NCBI GenBank assembly: GCA_032871835.1
Contig: CM065296.1
Coordinates: 120,352,146-120,416,145 of the forward strand
Direction of reading: 5' to 3'
Length of the DNA stretch: 64,000 nt
Source: Dipteronia dyeriana
Lineage: Eukaryota; Streptophyta; Magnoliopsida; Sapindales; Sapindaceae
Positions within the stretch are counted from its first letter, which is position 1; every line of letters starts with the position of its first letter. A program made the translations under genes and the position numbers. Positions 22,892 to 33,220 of the stretch are shown in pieces. Below the pieces are notes generated by a model, which made no database searches, was not told the origin of the DNA, and saw nothing but the letters and a program-made list of their open reading frames with translations.

Positions 22892-25800
22892 TATAGCAAA
22901 TGTGTCATATCTCTCATCCTCATGTTCTCTAGATGCCCATCAAAACTCTTTTGAGGAAGAGCCTTTGTAAAGGGATCCGCTAGATTTTCTACTGACGCAA
23001 TCTTGGTAATCGTCACGTCACCCCTATGCACAATTTCCCTTAGAAGGTGATACTTTCTTTCAATGTGTTTCCCTCTCTTATGACTTCTTGGTTCTCTCGA
23101 ATTAGCCACTGCTCCACTATTGTCACAATAGATAGTGATCTACTTATTCGCTTCAGGAACTACTTCCAAGTCAATCAAGAATTGGCGGAGCCAGACAACC
23201 TCTTTAGCAGCCTCGCATGCGGCAACATACTCTGCTTTCATGGTGGAATCAGTAATACAAGATTGTTTTATACTCTTCCATATGACTGCCCCTCCTCCAA
23301 TGGTAAACACAGATCCTGATGTCGATCTCCTAGAGTCAGAATCTGACTAAAAATCAGAATCTGTATATCCAACGGGAATTAAATCCCCTCCAAAGTATAC
23401 AAGCATATAATCCCTCGTTCTCTTAAGATACTTGAAAATATGCTTGACTGCCGTCCAATGATCAGGACCAGGTTTCGATTGAAACCTGCTAACTATGCCT
23501 TCAACAAAACAAATATCTGGTCTAGTGCAGAGCATTGCATACATGAGACTTCCAACTGCCGATGCATATGGAACCCTACTCACGAATTGCTCTTCATGCT
23601 CATTCTTAGGAACTTGTTCCTTAGAAAGTTTGATTCCATGCCTAAAAGGTAACATACCTTTCTTGGAATCTTGCATGGAAAACCTAGACAATATTTTATC
23701 TATGTATGAAGCTTGGGATAATGCAATCGTTCTATTCTTTCTATCCCTTATGACTTGGATACCAAGAATATAACTTGCTTCTCCTAAGTCCTTCATATCA
23801 AATTGTTTTGCTAACCATTCTTTTATTGATGTCATTACACCTATATCATTTTCGATGAGTAGTATATCATCAACTAGGAAAACCAACTTGTCACCTTTAA
23901 TCCTTTTGTATACACAAGGTTCATCAAGGTTTTGAATAAATCCAAAACCTTTAATGGCTTGATCGAATCTTATGTTCCAGGATCTGGATGCTTGCTTCAA
24001 CCCATATATGGATCTTTGCAACTTGCATACCCTTTCCTCTTGGCCCTTTTCAATGAATCCTTCTGGTTGCATCATATAGATGCTTTCGTCAAGACTTCCA
24101 TTAAGGAAAGCTGTCTTGACGTTCATTTGCTAAATCTCTAGATCTAGAGATGACGCAATGGATAAGAGTATCCTAATGGATTTAAGTATAGCCACAGGAG
24201 AGAATGTTTCTTCATAATCGATACCTTCCTTCTGTGTATAACCTTTAGCTACCAATCTAGCTTTATAGGTTTCCACATTTCCATCCATTCATCTTTTCCT
24301 CTTGTATACCCACTTGCACCCGATGGGTTTTATCCCTTTAGGCAAGTCTACAAGAGACCAGACTTTATTTTTGAACATAGATTCAATTTCGGATTGCATT
24401 GCCTTTTGCCAATGGCTACAATCAACATCTTCCATTGCTTCCTTGTACGTATAGGGATCAGCGTCGTCCAAAAGATTCTCTACAGATTCTCCACAGATTC
24501 TCCTAGACCGATGTATCTTTCAGGTTGTCTAACAACCCTCCCACTACAACGAGGTATGGTGGACTGTTGATCTTGTGTTGGTACGGAATTTTCAATTGGG
24601 CTTGGTTGCGAAACCTCTTGTGGAATTGTATATCCTAAAAGATCATTTAGGACAATTCTACTTTTAGGCACAAAATTATTCATATAGTCATCTTCTAGAA
24701 ATTTAGCATTTGTCGAAACAAATACTTTAAGATCTGAAGGACTATAAAAATAATATCCTTTTGTTCCTTTTGGATACCCTACAAATATGCATGTTTCTGA
24801 ACGAGACTCCATCTTCTCTGTCTTTCCTTTTAACACGTGCGCAGGACATCCAAATATCCTTAAGTGTTGTAAACTAAGCTTTCGCCCAGTCCACAACTCA
24901 TGCGGTGTTTTAGGAACCGACTTAAATGGTACATCGTTTAGAATATACATGACAGTTTGTAAAGCATATCCCCAAAAAGAACTAGGGAGCGTTGAATAAC
25001 TCAACATAGACCTAACCATATCCAAAAGAGTTCTATTTCTCTTTTCTGCCACCCCATTTTGTTGAGGTGTGCCTGGTGCAGAAAACTGAGAAATTATTCC
25101 ATTATCAATAAGATATTGTTGAAACTCACCAGATATATATTCTCTACCACGATCAGACCTCAAGATTTTTATACGTTTCTCAAACTGATTTTCCATTTCA
25201 GCTTTAAATGCTTTGAACATATCAAAAGAATCCGACTTATGTCTCATGAGATACACATAGCCAAATCTTGAGTGATCATCCGTGAAAGTGATGAAGTACT
25301 CATATCCACCTCTAGCCTGAATGCTCATAGGTCTACACACATCAGTGTGTATCAATCCTAAACATTCAATGGCTCTTGTGCCTTTGGTCGTAAACGACCT
25401 TTTGGTCATTTTACCTTCCAAATAAGATTCACAAGTTGGTAGATCATCAACCTTTAAGTCACTTAAAGGTCCGTCACATACCAATCTTTTAATCCTATTA
25501 AGGTTAATATGACCTAGGCGCAAATGCCACAGGTAGGTTTCATCTTTTGATAATTTTGTTTTTTTATGATTAGGTTCTGTTGATTCTATGTCTAACAAGT
25601 GAGAGATATTTCTATGCAAATAAAATAAACCGTTTTCCAATGTACCTTTGCAAACAAATTTGTTATTCTTACTAATAATAAAACCTTTATTAAAAGTAAC
25701 CGAATATCCAAATTTATTTAGACAAGAGACCGAAATTAAATTCTTCTTGAATATTGGTACATAATAAACGTTTATTAATACTAAATGCCTATAAAAATCA

Positions 25801-26343
25801 AAATTGATTCTAATATCTCCCACTATACTAGTAGACACCAACGCTCTATTGCCTAAATGCAAGTTGAATTCATTCTTATCCAGTCTATTCCTTTGACCCT
25901 TTTCACCACAAAAGAAACACTTTCCTTTGATCTTGGTTACTTTCTTGGTCTCCTTCTAAGAAGACTCAAGTTGTTTTTTCTTCTGTTATCTCTTGACCTT
26001 CTAACGGGTCTTAACAGTAGCAACTTTACCAATCATATGAATTCTTATCTAGAGACATCATAATATCGGCAGCAGTCTCAATTCCTTCATGTTGCTGTTG
26101 CAACACGTTGGAGATGATGGCCATAATGTAACGTACATTTAACCATCTCTTCTAAAGACTTCCACTACTGATTCTCATCTCTTTGCTCCTGAGTAGATTC
26201 ATTAGTTTGGTGGTTAAGGAATATACAGAATGAACTTATGCTTTTCGGATTGCAATAGTAGCCCAATTTTCCTTTTCCATGTGACATAATCATCACCAGT
26301 TAAAGTATTGTCTTTAAGGATGTTGATTAGAGATGGGGTCATG
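22891..26343 (-). pseudogene. Degenerate copia gag-pol (truncated element)
   Basis: Gag begins at the ATG at 26343 (MTPSLINILKDN, then TGDDYVTWKR) and quickly meets stops. The longest open part, 25862-24480, covers the end of protease, the HHCC region ([10 protein letters not shown]) and the integrase core ([37 protein letters not shown]). Reverse transcriptase covers 24471-23347 (KTAFLNGSLDESIY, YGLKQASRSW). Its catalytic box reads FLVDDILL where the family has YVDD, so the Tyr is lost. RNase H starts near 23370 (GYTDSDF), is interrupted, and ends at 22891-23109 (ADPFTKALPQ). Stops and frameshifts make it inactive. Confidence 0.88.
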
Positions 26344-26467
26344 ATTTCTGAACAATAACAAAAATTATATATGAGTAAATAATCATGATTAAGAACTTTT
26401 GAATATTTATCTTGAATTAAATAAAATAACTCAATCGTAAAAATTCAACGGTGATCCAACACCCATA

Positions 26468-27003
26468 AATGCTTAGATAAATGTTCACTATGCTTGGATA
26501 AATGTTCACTATGCTTGACTAGAAAGTGCTAGAACCACTAGGCTAGCGTATAGGGATTTGTATTCTAAGTGCTTAATGGATCTATACATATTGTCTGGAT
26601 TGCTTGAGAAAGATTCCGGGTATGTATAGATACGATCTCTAATACATCGAGAGAGGTTAGAGATTTGTTTAGGGAATACGAATCTATAGCCTATACACGC
26701 ACGAATTAGGAGTCAAAGAAGTTGAAGTGTGTTATTAGGAGGGTTAAAGCGGATTTGAGTTCTACATGTTTTCCATACATTTCTACAAGTGTTAAGTTAG
26801 ATAATTTAGTTTGTGTTTGATTTAGTTTACTTTATTGCAATTCTTGACGACTCATGTTATAGATTGTTCAAATAATTGACAAGCCTTTGAATTCCAGTAT
26901 TCATAACCTTTTTCCCTGTGGGAATGATCCCTACATTGTCACTATACTATCGTTGCGACCTCGTGCTATTGCGAGAGTCAACAAGTCTAGTTTGACGCGA
27001 TCA
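26468..27003 (+). repeat. 3' LTR fragment of the Athila-like element
   Basis: It is nearly identical to 16420-16939, apart from a small duplication of 'aaatgttcactatgcttg' at the left edge and a deletion of 'ttcaa' near 26558. It ends in GCGATCA. Confidence 0.9.
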
Positions 27004-27008
27004 TGGAA

Positions 27009-27052
<44 letters not shown>
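27009..27052 (+). repeat. Run of 44 G
   Basis: 44 uninterrupted G residues begin 5 bp after the Athila 3' LTR end. The exact length may reflect assembly limits. Confidence 0.75.
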
Positions 27053-27053
<1 letters not shown>

Positions 27054-28550
27054 GGGGTGTTTGGAAACGATACTTTTCTTATACATATAACTTTTCTCCC
27101 TCGAGATAAAAACTTGGATGTAACGGGATGCATCATGCATCGAATGCACCCAAAATCTTCTCTTCCGGTCCTCTAGACATTACATATATGGACCAGAATT
27201 TATTAAACATGAATCGATTATATATATACAAAAAATTTCAAGTCAGTGCCCAATGATATAAATTTGTCAGTACGTTGGATGTCGACCATTAGATTTATAT
27301 ACTTTGACTCAAAGCTCTTCATTAATCAATGGTCTACATGCAACACAATGATATAAGTTATATCAGTACGCATTGATAGGAAAACCACTATATATATATA
27401 ACTTCAACAATTGAAAAATTTATTGGGCAACCTGTTTTCCATAATCAATGGTTCACATACAACGCACTGATATATATCAATACAAAAATTGAGAAATCAA
27501 TTGAAATTAAAACTCCTACCCAAATAAGACTCAACGCCACAAACGGCGTATCAAAACCGGTTGTGTGGCACTGAGGCCAGGGCGAAGCTTGCTTCATTAA
27601 AATTGAAGGGCATAGAGGGCTAATTTAAAAAATTGATAAAATTTAAATAGAAAAAGATAAATAATAAATTAAGTAGGGTAAAATTTAAATAAATTTTAAA
27701 AAAATATTGGGTCATCCCTAGCCCACACAACATGATAGGATCTACAATCAGAGTGGCTCAGGTCGGATTCGAGTTAGGCTCAAATAACTTGGTCTAACTG
27801 GTCAAATGGACTGGTCGACTGCTACAAGAACCTGGAAAAAAAAAGAGATCAAAGAAAAGAGAAGATACGGTGAGGTTAACTCGAGCCTTAAGTACGCTTG
27901 GGCTAAGCATTTGGTAATTAGTATTACGGTTAGTTGGTGGAAATCCGGTGGCCAAAATTCGTTTAAGCAGAGTTTAAGCACGCTGAAGCTTTAGGAATGG
28001 GGAGAGAAATCAAAATCCCTTTATGGCAAGAAAAATGTTCTATTTATAGGTCTCCAAATGGAGTTGGACGATGGAATGTTGTTGGAAGATATCCTGTCGA
28101 GATTTCAAGGGATCTCATAATCTTTTACCAATTCAAACACTTATCAGATAAGTGTGTTATCAGTTAATTTTCCGGGTCGACCCGTATCAGGTGGGCTTGG
28201 TCTGCATCCAACACAAGATTAGTCTTGGGCTTAGGCATTGGGTTCAAAGACCAGTTTTGGCTACCACACATATCACAACATGATATGCATGTTGCATCTG
28301 AATATCTGATATTTAGATTTTTAATTTGCCTAATAAGAAGGTATAAACCAAAAATTGTGATAATTTCACTTCTAAAATCACTGGAAATTAAGGATGTTCA
28401 CTTCAGAATTAATATCCATTGTACTTTAAAAGTTTTAATAGCTATACCTATTTTCAGTGGGCATATCAATTTAATTAACAGCTTGATCCTCCTCACATCT
28501 AAATGTCTAAAGACACCGATGCTGACTATATTGCTGAGTTTTTTTAACAG
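27053..28550. other. Upstream region of GDSL copy B
   Basis: No gene is seen. 27080-27240 repeats 8403-8530 (the 'ggatgcatcatgcat' segment). 27230-27480 has loose repeats around 'gatataa-tt-tcagtacg'. 28450-28550 is homologous to 38850-38945 upstream of copy C. A 110-codon open frame at 28225-28557 has no protein features I recognise. Confidence 0.5.
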
Positions 28551-28578
28551 TATTTAAGTGCACAAAAACCATGCAAGA
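28551..28578 (+). promoter_or_regulatory. Core promoter block of GDSL copy B, conserved with copy C
   Basis: TATTTAAGTGCACAAAAACC continuing with ATGCAAGA is shared exactly with 38946-38973. TATTTAAG is a plausible TATA box 131 bp upstream of the old start codon. Conservation between paralogs supports the call; there is no expression evidence. Confidence 0.6.
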
Positions 28579-28681
28579 CCGACAGAATATCTATCACTTT
28601 CTTTCTCCAATTAATCTTTCACTCAAGCTCACCCAATTTTATCAAAAACAAAAGAAAATAAGAACAATGTAGTCTCTGTCC

Positions 28682-28989
28682 ATGTCTTCTTCTTCTTCCT
28701 CCAGGGTTTTGTCAATCTCTTAATTCATTTTCGTTCTTTTTTGCAGCGTGAAAGCTTTGACTATACATTAATTCCAGCAGTGATTACGTTTGGAGATTCA
28801 AACGTCGATACTGGCAACAACAACAATCTTAAGACTTGATTTTTTTATTTTATTTTTATGATTTCTCTACAGGATTTGAAGTTGCAAATAAAGGGTGCTG
28901 TGGCACAGGAAATGCAACAGCCAACAGAAAAAACATACAAGGCCCTGGTGTACTCACTCCTACGTAAATATGTTGACAAATTCTTTTGA
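28682..28989 (+). pseudogene. GDSL copy B, collapsed to exon 1 and exon 5 remnants
   Basis: The start region matches copy C, but the frame from the ATG at 28682 stops after 13 codons. About 28756-28836 encodes [18 protein letters not shown], keeping the catalytic Ser block, and then meets a stop. The sequence jumps straight to the end of intron 4 and exon 5 (28873-28989): GFEVANKGCCGTGNAT, then a second deletion, then PTEKTYKALV and a stop at 28987-28989. Exons 2-4 and the middle of exon 5, including the Asp of the catalytic dyad, are gone. Promoter and 3' flank remain recognisable, so the loss came from internal deletions and not from retrotransposition. Confidence 0.88.
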
Positions 28990-29529
28990 TCATCAGGCAA
29001 TAACTGATGATCAGATCATCTTAGATTATGATCTTCAGTGTGTCCATATTAATCAAATCCAAAGTTGAATGTGATTGTGACCATTCATATATGATTTTAT
29101 TAATTAATTTTCTTTTGAGAAAATAAGTTCAAAAACACTTGTTCTTGCTATCCATACATAATATATGGACTACATGATGAGGTTCTGTCATGTGGTAACA
29201 ACTAACATGATTGTTAGATCAAAAATATTTTGTAATCTTGTGTTTATATATATATATATATATATATATAGTTTGATCGAGTGATAACTGTGGTAAAAAA
29301 AAATCATCAAAATAATATTGTGTTTCCAGGATTTTACTTGTATGGTGAAAGGTGGTCTCTAATGTGCAATTGATCAATATCATTTTGATTGGTTATATTC
29401 ATTTTGTAATAAACATGTTAGAATTGAATTTCATTTCCAATTTTTTTTTTTTTGAAATAACATAATTTTCATTTCCAATTAATATTTCTATTTGATCACA
29501 CTTTTTTTTAAGAAGAATGTTATAATAAG
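28990..29529. other. 3' flank of GDSL copy B
   Basis: The stretch parallels 7690-8060 downstream of copy A. It contains an (AT)n run at about 29250-29270. No gene is seen. Confidence 0.6.
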
Positions 29530-30395
29530 ACCAACTCTAATTTAGCATTGTGTTCTAATACACAGTTGTATTTAACATGTTATTTTTATTATTTTATTAA
29601 TTAAAATTATAAAATTCTACATTTAACATTAATGCATTAATTAAATTGTTGAAGAATGGTTGGATGAAATAGATTTTGATTAAAATATCATTAATATACA
29701 TTAAATTTAAATTATTTTAAATATTTATATATATATATAATGATATTTTTATAATTAAAAAATAAACATTTATTAGAGCATCTCCAATATTGTGTCAAAT
29801 CAGTGTGCTAATGTTAACATTTAGTATAGAATGTAAAAACCTTCCTCCAATACAGTGTTAAATAATGTGCCAAATTTCATATATGCTATATTGTATGTCA
29901 AATTTAGCATACAATATAGCATATGTCAAATCTGACGTAACAATAAATGTTACTTTTTTAATTATAAAAATGTCATTATATCTAGTTTTTAAATATTTAA
30001 AACAATTTAAATTTAATGTAAATTAATGATATTTCAATTAAAATCTATTTCAACCAATTATTAATCAGCAATTTAATAAATGTATTAATGGTAAATGTGG
30101 ACTTTAATAATTTTAATTAATAAAATAATAAAAATAATATGTTAAATACAGTAGAGCACAATACTAAATTATTGTGTCAAATATAAGATTTTACATTTTT
30201 TTATACCAAATTTAGTATTAGTAATAACACATATATTGGAAATGATTTTACTATACCAAATTTGACACACAATATAACATATATCAAACTTGGTACCGTA
30301 TTTGACACTGTATTAGAGGAAGATTTTTACACTTTATACTAAATTTTAATATTGACACGTTAGTTTATCACAGCATTGAAGATATTATAAGAATA
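29530..30395. mobile_element. Large fold-back (inverted repeat) element
   Basis: Two interlocked inverted repeats are visible. The arm at about 29540-29775 pairs with about 29943-30173 over some 230 bp (landmarks 'atttaacatgttatttttatta' and 'acattaaatttaaatt'). The segment between them, 29775-29900, pairs with 30270-30395 (landmarks 'gtgtaaaaatcttcctctaatacag'). It is AT-rich and has no coding capacity. A 'gagcatctccaat' terminus is typical of plant MITEs, so one MITE may have inserted in another, or a duplicated palindrome formed. Superfamily is undecided. Confidence 0.75.
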
Positions 30396-31147
30396 GCAGT
30401 TAATAAAATTAACAGACATTGAATTCTAATTTAATATAGAATTGTTCTATTGACAACCCTATTGTGATCTAATAATTCCCCATTTTTAAAAGTTTTAGGA
30501 TTTATATTTTTTTTTCCCCAATTGCCCTTATCTCTTATCCAAACTTTAGGCACCCCATGTGGCCGTAAATGTTGTTAACTATGAAGTTCTTCAAACCAGA
30601 AGTTTCAAAGACGTTGTTAACCATTGGCCTACGAGAGAAATCTTTCTACACCAAGTATCTTTTCTTTTGTTTTTATGGTTTTTTTTTTTTTTTGGATTCT
30701 TTTATCAATCTCCAGCTCACCCTTCGTAGCTGCTTCTGCTTCTCTTTTTTAGCTTTTCATTATATCACATCAAGGAAAAGAAAGAAAGAACAAGTCTCCC
30801 CCATCATCTATTGTTACGGTTGAACTAGAATTTGAAATTTTGTTCAATAAAAACAAATCAAAATTTTAATATCGTAAAGGTTGTATGTAAAAAAAAAAAG
30901 GTTTAAAATGTTTTTTTTATATATATAAAAAAAAAAACTTTTTTCAAGTTAACAAATTGTTTGTAGATGTGGGGTTTTATTAGAATTCATTGTGCAAAAA
31001 AATTATTATTGATTTGTATATCTATATAGGTAATAGGTAATTTTGATAAAAATAAAAATATAATCTTGAACTAAATAAAATGAGGCGCATTATTAATTCA
31101 ATAGAGAGGTGGCAATAGCACTACTCTTTAATATATTGTATTATTAT
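30396..31147. other. AT-rich intergenic DNA
   Basis: Homopolymer and AT-rich sequence. Short open frames have no recognisable features. The last five bases, ATTAT at 31143-31147, are the left target duplication of the following copia element. Confidence 0.5.
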
Positions 31148-32628
31148 TGTAAATCGTAATTCCAAAAAAACAAATATGGCCGGTATCTGAAAACAAAAAG
31201 CAACAACACAAGAAAACACGTTATAAACAGTGTTTGAACCGAGGTCCGTGTTTCACACGGTGTCCTTAAAACAATCTCACCGGACAACACTGTATGTGTA
31301 TTAGGCGATTGTCTCCTAGGATACAACGGTTCTACAGTGGTAGGCCAAAGCACTAACCACTACCAGCGAACTCAAACCGAGTTTGAACTTACCAAGAAAA
31401 ACCAGAAAAAGAAGAACGAGAATTCAGCTACTCAAAATAAAACTGTATATTTTGTTCCATGTATTTCGAACAGAATATAAGAGCTATTATAAACCCAAAC
31501 CGAACCACTAGGATTTTGGGATTAATTCAGGATTATTTTGGAAAATTCGTTTTTGATTTAATAATAAAATAAATAATTAGATAATATTCTCCAAAGAAAT
31601 TTATTTCTAATTAAAACCCGATTCTGTATTCTTAGTGATCAAGTAAGAAATCATAATCCAAACAATTAAAGTTTTCTTAGTAATCCAAACAATCCAAACA
31701 ATTAAAACACGTTATAAACAGTGTTTGAACCGAGGTCCGTGTTTCACACGGTGTCCTTAAGACAATCTCACCGGACAACACCGTATGTGTATTAGGCGAT
31801 TGTCTCCTAGGATACAACGGTTCTACAGTGGTAGGCCAAAGCACTAACCACTACCAGCGAACTCAAATCGAGTTTGAACTTACCAAGAAAAACCAGAAAA
31901 GAAGAACGAGAATTCAACTGCTCAAAATAAAACTGTATATTTTGTTCCATGTATTTCGAACAGAATATAAGAGCTATTATAAACCCAAACCGAACCACTA
32001 GGATTTTGGGATTAATTCGGGATTATTTTGGAAAATTCGTTTTTGATTTAATAATAAAATAAATAATTAGATAATATTCTCCAAAGAAATTTATTTCTAA
32101 TTAAAACCTGATTCTGTATTCTTAGTGATCAAGTAAGAAATCATAATCCAAACAATTAAAGTTTTCATTATTCATCACAATAAAAAAAACGTTGACTTAA
32201 GGAAGTGGCAAAAGGTCAACTGGACTCTTACGGTCAAATAGGAGAGGCATTCGTGTCCGCAGGTCGCGCCCACACACTAGTCGTGCATTCGAAGGTTTGG
32301 GGTCCATGATTTGCACCCCCCCACCCCTGCGCGCGCGAGAGAGAGCCTCTATGCCACACATCTTGATAGCTCATATCTCACATTCTCATATAAACTATAT
32401 ATAAGTGATTTCCCTAAGCAATGTGAGATTCATTTTAATACCTACACAATGGGCCCACTTTGAGACTTAATTTCTCATTCACACATTAACCATTTTGTGA
32501 ATTTAAGTATACCATTTCGAAGTTCTCACGGAGGAGAATTCAAATCCACTTTAATCTTCCATTTCTATGGAATTTATCATACTCAATTTTTCTCTCAAAA
32601 TGAAAGTTTATCATAAAAATATCCAACA
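31148..32628 (-). repeat. 3' LTR of the ATTAT copia, with internal duplication
   Basis: This 1,481-bp LTR contains two near-identical units (31213-31703 and 31704 to about 32170). Without the extra unit its length would be close to that of the other LTR. Confidence 0.88.
31213..32170 (-). repeat. 491-bp tandem duplication in the 3' LTR
   Basis: Units begin at 31213 and 31704 and differ by only a few bases. The junction carries a repeated 'aatccaaacaat' motif, which could have promoted slippage or unequal exchange. Confidence 0.88.
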
Positions 32629-32640
32629 ATCCCTCATATG
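32629..32640 (-). other. Polypurine tract of the ATTAT copia
   Basis: The minus strand reads ATATGAGGGAT directly before the LTR. It is short but correctly placed. Confidence 0.6.
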
Positions 32641-33220
32641 AATGAAATTAACTTAGGAGACACAAAGAAGATGTTTGGTAAATTCAAACGATCGAAACCT
32701 GCATAGGATAGGTAGGTGTTACCCTTTGAACCTTCCTTTGTAAAGGTATGCTTACTTTACTTGCTGATCAGTAGATGTGATATCCTTGAACTGTTCTGGC
32801 GTTTTGTGTAAACGATCACACACTTTACACAGGTATCTTCTAGACCCGATTTAGTTCTCATTTTTATGATCGTTTTGGCCATGAACATGCGCCTGGTTTT
32901 GTGAGAGTCTTTGGAGAATAGCGCCCTTCACTATTCTCTTTTAGAAGCGGCCCATCTTCTCTCTCACGTAGGTGATTTCTTAATTAAGAGTAACCCGCTT
33001 TACTCTGCTCAGATTTCCATAGCTAGAAATTTTGACGCATAAGAATCATTAAAAACCATAGTTTAACCTTTTCCCTACGGGCATCACTGTTTCATCATAG
33101 GAATGGACTTGAGGGTAACCCCCACAGTGATCCAACAGAGTCTTACAACTTGGTTGTCCCATTGAACCTATATCTTGGGATCTCCAGTCAACTAGGTTGG
33201 GTGTCCATTGTATCAACTTT

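Larger units (their letters stand above)
20662..26465 (-). mobile_element. Truncated Ty1/copia element inside the Athila-like element
   Basis: On the minus strand the order is gag, protease, integrase, reverse transcriptase, RNase H, polypurine tract and a 2,215-bp 3' LTR (20662-22876). The 5' LTR and primer site are missing. Only about 120 bp upstream of the gag start remain before sequence of the Athila 3' LTR begins at about 26468. The copia probably inserted into the Athila pol, and a later deletion removed its 5' LTR together with the rest of Athila pol and the front of the Athila 3' LTR. Confidence 0.85.
15223..27003 (+). mobile_element. Athila-like Ty3/gypsy retrotransposon, interrupted and rearranged
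   Basis: A long 5' LTR (15223-16939), an Athila/Tat-type primer site and decayed gag, protease and reverse transcriptase are present on the + strand up to 20661. The frame is then cut by a minus-strand copia (20662-26465). The element resumes at about 26468 with only the last 530 bp or so of the 3' LTR. RNase H, integrase, any env-like frame, the polypurine tract and the start of the 3' LTR are missing. No matching target duplication is visible: the left flank is GGGGG and the right flank TGGAAGGG. The 3' LTR fragment is very similar to 16420-16939. Confidence 0.88.

Noticed and set aside
20662..26467. Athila env-like, integrase or RNase H genes
   Set aside because: Looked for between reverse transcriptase and the 3' LTR, but the interval is entirely copia sequence on the other strand.
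15211..27013. G-rich target duplication of the Athila-like element
   Set aside because: Left GGGGG and right TGGAAGGG do not give an exact duplication next to the LTR ends.
26887..27149. Open frames giving poly-Gly or poly-Pro proteins
   Set aside because: They exist only because of the 44-G homopolymer.
28225..28557. 110-codon frame upstream of copy B
   Set aside because: It overlaps the promoter block conserved with copy C and has no protein features.
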